A DNA stretch of 64,000 nucleotides from Hemerocallis citrina (Eukaryota > Streptophyta > Magnoliopsida > Asparagales > Asphodelaceae), in the NCBI GenBank assembly GCA_017893485.1, contig CM030367.1:87928910-87992909 (forward strand), in the 5' to 3' direction. Positions 57,052 through 64,000 of the stretch are shown one piece after another (the stretch's first letter is position 1; every line of letters starts with the position of its first letter). Made by a program: the position numbers and the translations under genes. Below the pieces are notes generated by a model. The model was not told where the DNA came from. It ran no database searches and saw only the letters and a program-made list of their open reading frames with translations.

Positions 57052-60000
57052 TGTAATACCCCGGATAATATAATGCTTTTGTACATATATAATGTCTGTA
57101 TATATATGTATATATTGCAGGGTTTGCTTGATTATATATGTATGAATGATGAAGTGCATTTAAATTTGCTGGGCAGTTCATGTGGATGGTTGCGTTCTAG
57201 ATGATGCACGAGAATAAAAAGGACAGATACTAGTACATGCACTAGTTTTGAGTGTGATGCAAATGCAAATTTGTAATTGTATGGTACTACAATGAATATT
57301 TCTTGCATTCACTCAAATCTAACCTCTCATCTCTCATTTAGAACTTGATCAAAGGCCAAAAGTTTAGCCAAGCTTTACCTCCAAAACAAAGGGCTAAAAA
57401 CCATTGTTTTTGGGGAAAAACCACTTGCCACCTCACACCCCCCTATTGCCCCCCCCCCCCCCCCTCTCACCCTCACTCCTCCTATCTCGATTAAAAACCC
57501 CTCATTCTCACCCTCTTAAGCTCTGGAATTTCAGAAGAAAAAAAAGAAGGGTAAGGAGAGAGTGAAAGAAGTCAATTAAAGAAGTGTTCTAAAGCTCTTG
57601 GAGAAGGATTTGAAGGAGGAAGCCCAAAGCAAATCTCATCTTTTCAAGCCAACCAAGGGTGGGGAGTTCTCTAAACTTGTTCTTGTTCATTCTTTTTTAA
57701 TTTCTTGCATGCAATGAGTATTAGTAGTATGAGGATGGTTTATTTAGGAGTAGATTTTTAGAATCTGAAAATGGAAACAGAAAATATGATCTGCATGTCA
57801 TATTCCCGAATTTCCAGAGAACAAAATAATTAGGATTTGATCATGAAATTTATACAGAATGATCTCATGTATGTCTAGAAGCTACATGATTTATTTCGGA
57901 ATTTTCTGATGTTATTTAATATTTTAATAAAAATCCATTTTTGAGGACTGAGTTGTAAGGAAGAGGCTGGGTCTGTCTATTGAAACAACTAAACTTGTGG
58001 GAATTCTTAGAATTAATTGACTCATGATATACTTCTGAAATTTTTACCATGTTATCTTTGCATGCATCTGGACTCTACAGAAAAATCATAAAATTATTTG
58101 GACGAAATTTATGCATGTTCAAAATTAATTAATCAAGAGTAGTCAAGACAGTAACTGAAGAACAGCAAAACTTTTATGCATGTTTATAACAGGTAGAACT
58201 CATTGAATACTTGGAATTTGGATGTGATCTTTTTGCATGTTACATATGATGATGTCTAATTTCTGGAAATGCAAATTTGATGACTATAGGTTTTGCATGT
58301 AATTTATTATGAATATTTTAGCATGCCCTGTGCAGAACCTAGTCAGGATTGACACTCTAATAAGATGATACCTTTATGGCTCGGTGAGAGCAGAATTTGA
58401 GAAATTGTACAACTAGGAAATTATAGTAGACATCTAGGTCTTTCCAAAAAGCCCTATTTCAAGAAATTCCTATGATTAGATTAATAAATACGATTTTAGC
58501 AAGATTGGTCAGAAACCAGATTTTGAGCTGAAGGCTTTGTTTGAGTAATGCTTTATGTGTGGTTCGAGGAAAATGACTATTTTAGGGTAATCAAATGAAA
58601 TAATTGAAATTGGTGATAAACTAGACAGTTGTAGAGGACATTCACACCTTTACACAGAACCTATATTTGTATCATTCCGATGAGCAGGTAGAGTTTTATG
58701 CTATCGGTAAGGTGTAGCCAGTAAAAGGAAGTACACAGGCTGAGGTTTGTGAGGCTATTTTGAAGATTTAGATGACTGAATCTGAGATGATGATCATCTA
58801 GAGAGTTGTAGCCTAGATCTTTAACTTTCCAAACTGGGCTTGAATACCCAAATCGGAGTTGTATTGTGGGAGTTATGACCTTTTTAAGTTTCAGGCAGAA
58901 ACACCATGTTTGGTTTAGTCATGGTTTTGACTAAGTGTTAGGAGAACCTTTTCCCTTGTCTACCTAAGAGTTGATAAATCATTGTTTGGGGATGAATGGT
59001 GTCTATTGCTAGTCTTGTTGGTGTTTGACTCCTATTGAGGATGTTGTGACTCGAGTTAGTCACTAGGGTAGGGTGATACCCTACGTCTATCGACCCTAGT
59101 TGTGAACTTCTGCTGAGGCATTGGACGTCCAAGTTGGTGTCATCGAGTTGAATTCATGCTATTTAAGGATGAACGCGGACCATGGTGAGGAACGAATTCC
59201 AAGCTAGGGGAAGTGACGAGTAGGACCTTGTGTCGCCGGGGCCGCGAGTCGATAGGCAGGATTGTGGGAGAAACTCTTTAGATTACCTGAATGGTTAGAG
59301 TGAGTCTTGGATTAGAGTGATGTATTAGGGGTATGTATATTGCATTAGTACTAGCAGACCATAGTCGGCTGTTGTACTTTTCTTGTCGTAGGGATACGGA
59401 TTTGGTTCTAAGGTTTTGAATTCACAGGTCTCGTTTCTCGATCTGTTAAGTCCCAAAGAGCCAGAGTAAGGAATGGGAGAGGAGAACCTATCGGATAGGG
59501 GGATTTGACCATCGAGGCCGTCATGTTCCTATGAGCGTAGGTTTTGTTTTATATATGAATCGTTGATGTCATGGGTACATGGTTTTGTACCAGAAGGTTG
59601 TTCATGGCTTTTTGAGTGAGGTCTGTGCGTGGGTACTAAGTGGCAAATGCGACCACCACTTTAGGCACTGCAGTAAGGGACTAGACCGAATGACTGCAAC
59701 CTCCTCAGACACGGAAATCTATTGGGAAACAGGTTGAGTACAAGAGTATGGTGCAAGGCGAGGGATTGAACCCTACAATCAGGAAAGGCTAACTCTTTAG
59801 AAAGTATGTAGTATGGGATGCATACATTTCTATTGAAGTTGACTTTTGGGGAAGTATATAGTATGGGATGCATACGTTCCCAAATCAATTGCATTAGATT
59901 AGGTGCATCGTGTGCATTCTTTGTTTTGTGCATTAGATTATACCATGCTTGATTCTGAAACGTATGTAGTATGGAATGCATGCGGATCCAGAGTCCCACA

Positions 60001-60568
60001 GTCTTGCTTGCATTAGAATAAGGCATGTGGCTGGTGCATTTAGTTGTTAGATCATGGTATACACGAACACTAGGGAATTAGAATGCACATTTCTTTTCCC
60101 ATTCAAGATGGATTGTGGTTGCCAGTTTGGAGATTGATGTTTCTTATCAGCATTGTGTCAATAAAATTACTGACGTTCCCCACCTTTTAGGTACCGGCCC
60201 TACCTTTCGAGCAGGTACAGAAATATCAAAGTCGTGAAGCGGAAGACTCAATCCGAGGGGCAAGTTCTAGGGAAGCAGATTGACCACTCAGCGGAGCTTC
60301 GGATGTGATCAATTGATTACCATTCCGGGAGACAGCTAATAGCTTTACAAGAGGAGTTGGTAAATATTTTGTAATAAGATGTGATAAGTTAATGTAATTT
60401 GTATTCTTGTTCAAGAACAAGATCTTGGTTGTAATCGATGATGTAATGACCTTATTTGGCAATAAAAAGTTTTTAAATTTCTGTTTTATTACTGTGTTGA
60501 GATGCATTTGAAGGCAAAGATTCTGGTTGCGTCACGGATGTCCGGTAACGGAGACCCGAGGCGTTACA
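57052..60568 (+). repeat. 5' LTR of the TR-GAG element
   Basis: 3517 bp. It contains GTATGTAGTATGGGATGCAT-type repeats near 59800, 59850 and 59960, shared with the left-edge LTR. AATAAAAAG near 60463 lies before the end as a possible poly-A signal. A C-tract (57459 on) is shorter and interrupted in the 3' LTR (GGCCGG near 63586). Confidence 0.9.
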
Positions 60569-60572
60569 AAAG

Positions 60573-60584
60573 TGGTATCAGAGC
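60573..60584 (+). promoter_or_regulatory. Primer-binding site of the TR-GAG element
   Basis: TGGTATCAGAGC, the classic complement to the 3' end of initiator methionine tRNA, lies four bases after the LTR end. Confidence 0.9.
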
Positions 60585-60862
60585 TGACTTCAAGTTGCAG
60601 GCTAACGCAGTAGGAAGTTTGACTTAAAATGCCAAATAGCTGGGTTTAGTTTGGATTGCAGGAAGGTCAAAACCATGATTGTTGCACTTTCCTACTTATG
60701 TTTATGATCTTCCCTACATCCAGAACTAACCATGTGTGTTTTCTTTCTTTGAAAAGCGTCCAGAAGAATCAGAAACAGCCACCGCAGAATGGCTGAAGGA
60801 AAAGGCAGTAGGACCAACGACACCAACTTCAATTTTGAAGCAGAGTTTACCGTGTATACCAG

Positions 60863-61777
60863 ATGATAGGAGCATTTGTGGAAGCTAGCAGAAACCAAGC
60901 ACCGCCACAGGGAACACCAGGAGTCGCTGCACCCGCAGACCCGATAAAGATGGTGGAGTCGTTCAAGAGGATGAAACCGCCAGTCTTCGAAGGACAAGCC
61001 AACCCAACAGCTGCTGACGACTGGATACGTCAGGTAGAAACGGTATTTGAATTAATGATGACTCCAGAAGACAGCAAGGTTCTTCTGGCCACAATTTTGC
61101 TGGAGAAGGACGCCGGAGTATGGTGGCATTCGGTAAAGCGTGGTCTTGGAGAAGGTCCAATCACTTGGGAAGATTTTCTTGAATATTTCCGGCAGCACTA
61201 TTTTCCCGTGGATGTGCAGGAAGAAAAGGTGATGGAGTTCCACAACTTGAAGCAGGGAAATATGTCTGTCAGGGAATATGAGACAAAATTTTCCCAGCTG
61301 TCACTGTATGCACCAGAGATGGTTCAGGAAGAAGCAAAGAAGGACCAAAGGTTTGAGCAAGGGCTTAGGCCTGGATTGAGGTCAAGGATGGTTTCGTTAG
61401 GCATTCGCCGATTCAACAAGCTAGTAAGGCGAGCTGCGGTAATAGAAATGGATATGAGACAGAGTCAAGGCGAGGCCGAGATTAAGAAAAAGCGAAAGAA
61501 GTATATTCTCACCCCTGACCATGACAAACGGAACTCAACTCACGAGTCCAGAAAGCTTAAAGAGACTCGTCAGATGGTGGCGTGTTACTTTTGTAAGGAA
61601 CAAGGTCATTTCAAGAGTCAATGCTCAAAAAGAGTCCAGACAAACACTTGCTATAACTGCGGAGAAGCCAGGCATAAGAAATTGAATTGTCCACAACTAC
61701 AGGAGAACCCCAATGACCAATTATCGAAGGTGGTCGAGGGGAAGAAGCCTGTCCGCCAGGGACGAACTTCAGCTTAA
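60863..61777 (+). CDS. Gag polyprotein of the TR-GAG element
   Basis: A 304-residue open frame. Residues about 31-190 form the retrotransposon gag domain (FKRMKPPVFEGQANPTAADD, VFELMMTPEDSKVLLATILL, FRQHYFPVDVQEEKVMEFHN, MSVREYETKFSQLSLYAPEM). A basic stretch KKKRKKY follows, and then two CCHC knuckles, CYFCKEQGHFKSQC and CYNCGEARHKKLNC. It would form particles and bind RNA. An in-phase upstream start is not available: an ATG at 60789 opens a short frame (MAEGKGSRTNDTNF) in another phase that stops at 60863, so the N-terminus is probably frameshifted. The frame ends before any protease. Confidence 0.9.
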   Translation: MIGAFVEASRNQAPPQGTPGVAAPADPIKMVESFKRMKPPVFEGQANPTAADDWIRQVETVFELMMTPEDSKVLLATILLEKDAGVWWHSVKRGLGEGPITWEDFLEYFRQHYFPVDVQEEKVMEFHNLKQGNMSVREYETKFSQLSLYAPEMVQEEAKKDQRFEQGLRPGLRSRMVSLGIRRFNKLVRRAAVIEMDMRQSQGEAEIKKKRKKYILTPDHDKRNSTHESRKLKETRQMVACYFCKEQGHFKSQCSKRVQTNTCYNCGEARHKKLNCPQLQENPNDQLSKVVEGKKPVRQGRTSA

Positions 61778-62142
61778 CTGGAAAGAAGTGTGAAGTGGTG
61801 CATGGTCTAGAATAGCAATATATTTTGTTAGTTGCATTTTTGCAAGCCATGAATGATGAACTTGTAATGTGTTCTGTAGCAAGATATTATGACTTTTTAT
61901 AAAGCATGAAAGTTTTTGGGCATTTGATCATCTCTTGTCTTGTGCTTATTTTATTAAGTGTTTGGGATAAGGCATAAAGCTGAAATTTTTGCCTTCTCCT
62001 TGGTAAGCCTCGTTTTCTTCTAAGGAGGGAGTGGTCACCGACCCTCAAGTAGTACAACCGAGAGCTGGAAGATATGCTGAGAACTTGACTCGGGCACTGG
62101 AAAGGAGATATGACGAAGCAAGAATGATCGTGAGTAGGGAGG

Positions 62143-63015
62143 CTCCAGAATGATCCACGGAGTGAGATATTCCCCAGCATTCCAGACGAGGAATGAAATA
62201 GGCCCCAGAATGATTTGTGGAGCGAGATTGATCTCCAGTATTTCGGGATGAGAGTGATACTCACGAGAAATTCGGGTAATGAGGTCAGCTCCAGAATGAT
62301 CCATGGAGTGAGACATTCCTTAGTATTCCAGACGAGGGATGAAATAGGTCCTAGAATGATCTGTGGAGTAGGAATTGGTCTCCAGTATTCCAGGGACGAG
62401 AGCGATGCTCATGGGGAAGATTGTGTAACGTTGGCTCCAGAATGATCCATGGAGCAAGATATTCTCTAGTATTCTGGAACATGGGATGAAAGAGGCCCCA
62501 AAATGTTCTTTAGAGTGGGATTGATCTCCAGTATTCCAGGGACGTGAGTAACATTCACAAGCAGGTTAGTGGGACGTTGACTCCAGAATGATCCAAGAAG
62601 TGAGGTATTCCCCAGTATTCTAGGTGAGGGATGAAATAGGCCCCATAATGTTCTGTGGAGTGGGATTGATCTCCAGTATTCCGATGACGAGAGTGATACC
62701 CACGAAGGAATTCAAAGATGAGTAAGGGCTCTAGAATGATCCAAGAAATGAGATATTCTCCAGTATTCCAGATGAGGAATAAAATAGGTCCCAGAATGAT
62801 CTGTGGAGAGGGATTGCTGTCCAGTATTTCGGGACAAGAGCAATACTCATGGGGAGTTCGTATGGTGAGGGCTCCAGAATAATCCGTAGAACAAGATATT
62901 CCCCAGTATTCCGGAATATGGGACGCAATAAGCCCCAGAAGGTTCGGTGGAGAGGGATTGATCTCCAATAGTCCAGGACGAGAGCGACATCCCCAAGGTG
63001 ATTCATCCCCAGTAC
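62143..63015 (+). repeat. 146-bp tandem array with dimeric structure
   Basis: CTCCAGAATGATCC-type anchors occur at 62143, 62289, 62435, 62581, 62729 and 62872, period 143-148. Each unit consists of two related halves of about 73 bases, one with GAATGATCCATGGAGTGAGA and one with GAATGATCTGTGGAGTGGGA, each followed by CCAGTATTCC. It occupies the place where pol would be. A related short stretch may extend to about 63060. Confidence 0.9.
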
Positions 63016-63199
63016 GGTGGATGCGGGATGAGGCAGACCCCAAAATAATGCATTGAGCACTTTAAGAGTCAGTTTTCGAAGGTGTTCCTCGAGGAAATTG
63101 GAGATGATCAAGGAAAGTATCTTCTGATCATTGATGATTGTCTGCTATCTTTGCCCCTAGCGTCGTTCTGGGGACAGAACGATTCTAAGGAAGGGGTAA

Positions 63200-64000
63200 T
63201 GTAATACCCCGGATAATATAATGCTTTTGTACATATATATATGTATATATTGCAGTGTTTGCTTGATTATATATGTATGAATGATGAAGTGCATTTAAAT
63301 TTGCTGGGTAGTTCGTGTGGATAGTTACGTTCTAGATGATGCACGAGAATCAGAAGGACCGATACTAGTACATTCACTAGTTTTGAGTGTGATGCATATG
63401 CAAATATGTAATTGAATGGTACTACAATGAATATTTCTTGCATTCACTCAAATCTAACCTCTCATCTCTAATCTAGAACTTGATCAAAGGCCAAAAGTTT
63501 AGCCAAGCTTTACCTCCAAAACAAAAGGGCTAAAAACCATTGTTTTTGGGGAAAAACCACTTGCCACCTCACACCCCCCCTATTGGCCGGCCCCCCCTCT
63601 CACCCTCACTCCTCCTATCTTGATTAAAATGCCCTCATTCTCACCCTCTTAAGCTCTGGAATTTCAGAAGAAAAAAATAGAAGGGGAAGGAGAGAGTGAA
63701 AGAAGTCAATTAAAGAAGTGTTCTAAAGCTCTTGGAGAACGATTTGAAGGAGGAATCCCAAAGCAAATCTCATCTTCTCAAGCCAACCAATGATGGGTAT
63801 TTCTCTAAACTTGTTCTTGTTCATTCTTGTTTAATTTCTTGCATGCAATGAGTATTAGTAGTATGAGGATGGTTGATTTAGGAGTAGATTGTTAGAATCT
63901 AAAAATTGAAACAGAAAACATGATCTGCATGTCATATTCCCGAATTTCCAGAGAACAAAATAATTGGAGTTTGATCTTAAAATTTATACAGAATGATCTC
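63200..64000 (+). repeat. 3' LTR of the TR-GAG element, start only
   Basis: The first ~800 bases match 57052 onward with mostly single-base changes, and the sequence continues beyond the window. Confidence 0.92.

Larger units (their letters stand above)
57052..64000 (+). mobile_element. TR-GAG-type Ty3 element with 3.5-kb LTR (runs off the window)
   Basis: 5' LTR 57052-60568 (3517 bp) starts TGTAATACCCCGG and ends GGCGTTACA. The 3' LTR starts identically at 63200 and leaves the window. A primer-binding site TGGTATCAGAGC (initiator-tRNA-Met type) is at 60573-60584 and a purine tract AAGGAAGGGG precedes 63200. The 2.6-kb interior holds only gag followed by a tandem array. That is the structure called TR-GAG, a non-autonomous element with long LTRs and a gag gene. 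The LTR starts differ by only a few percent, so the insertion is fairly recent. Confidence 0.92.

Noticed and set aside
60692..60997. Minus-strand frame overlapping the TR-GAG gag start
   Set aside because: Shadow of the gag frame on the opposite strand, no domain.

Overview
This window is repeat-dense nuclear DNA from a flowering plant, most likely a eudicot with a large genome. The evidence is the plant-specific transposon families (CACTA/En-Spm with TNP2, DUF4216-type and TnpA-type proteins, Ty3 Tat-like and copia LTR elements, L1 and RTE LINEs, hAT, Helitron-like elements), plant-type introns, and the 5' exons of a translation initiation factor eIF3 subunit f gene. The species cannot be named from sequence alone. 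No intact, non-transposon protein-coding gene is visible.

Layout. 1-3196 is the 3' part of a long LTR related to the giant LTR at the right edge and contains seven 114-bp tandem repeats. About 3.9-7.3 kb looks like another LTR on the minus strand, with a TATA box near 6.69 kb. 7.98-9.29 kb is a dead hAT transposase. 9.8-10.2 kb is a Helitron-like element with duplicated 5' ends. 11.0-12.8 kb holds eIF3f exons 1-2 followed by two exons of a JMJ25-like histone demethylase, bounded on the right by a CACTA-type terminus near 13.44 kb. 14.0-17.2 kb is a 5'-truncated L1 LINE. 17.25-18.01 kb is a foldback element, and 19.2-19.56 kb another Helitron-like element.

The centre is a five-deep nest that can be resolved from target-site duplications. 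A minus-strand L1 fragment (19.66-20.11 kb, resuming at 46.09 kb) was hit by a hAT-like MITE (20123-20354, 8-bp duplication). A gag/protease-only copia element (20355-46075) then inserted at the MITE end. A 22.7-kb CACTA transposon (20550-43223, 3-bp duplication GCA) inserted into the copia 5' LTR. A gag-only Tat-like Ty3 element (33795-42332, 5-bp duplication GTATA) inserted into a 245-bp satellite inside the CACTA. The CACTA carries degenerate TnpA-like and TNP2 genes on the minus strand, both split and surrounded by the satellite.

To the right lie a truncated copia LTR, a second gag-only copia element (46832-49656, minus), a Tat-like gag-protease relic, an RTE endonuclease relic, a Tat-like integrase relic, and a TR-GAG-type element (57052 to beyond 64000) with a 3.5-kb LTR, gag only, and a 146-bp dimeric repeat array in place of pol.

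A recurring theme is that each LTR element whose structure can be read has gag (sometimes protease) but no reverse transcriptase. The only reverse transcriptase seen is the L1 one, whose YADD motif reads YADN. Everything here would need enzymes supplied from elsewhere in the genome. The most informative points are the nested insertion record, the satellite inside the CACTA, the repeat arrays that replace pol, and the eIF3f/JMJ chimera.
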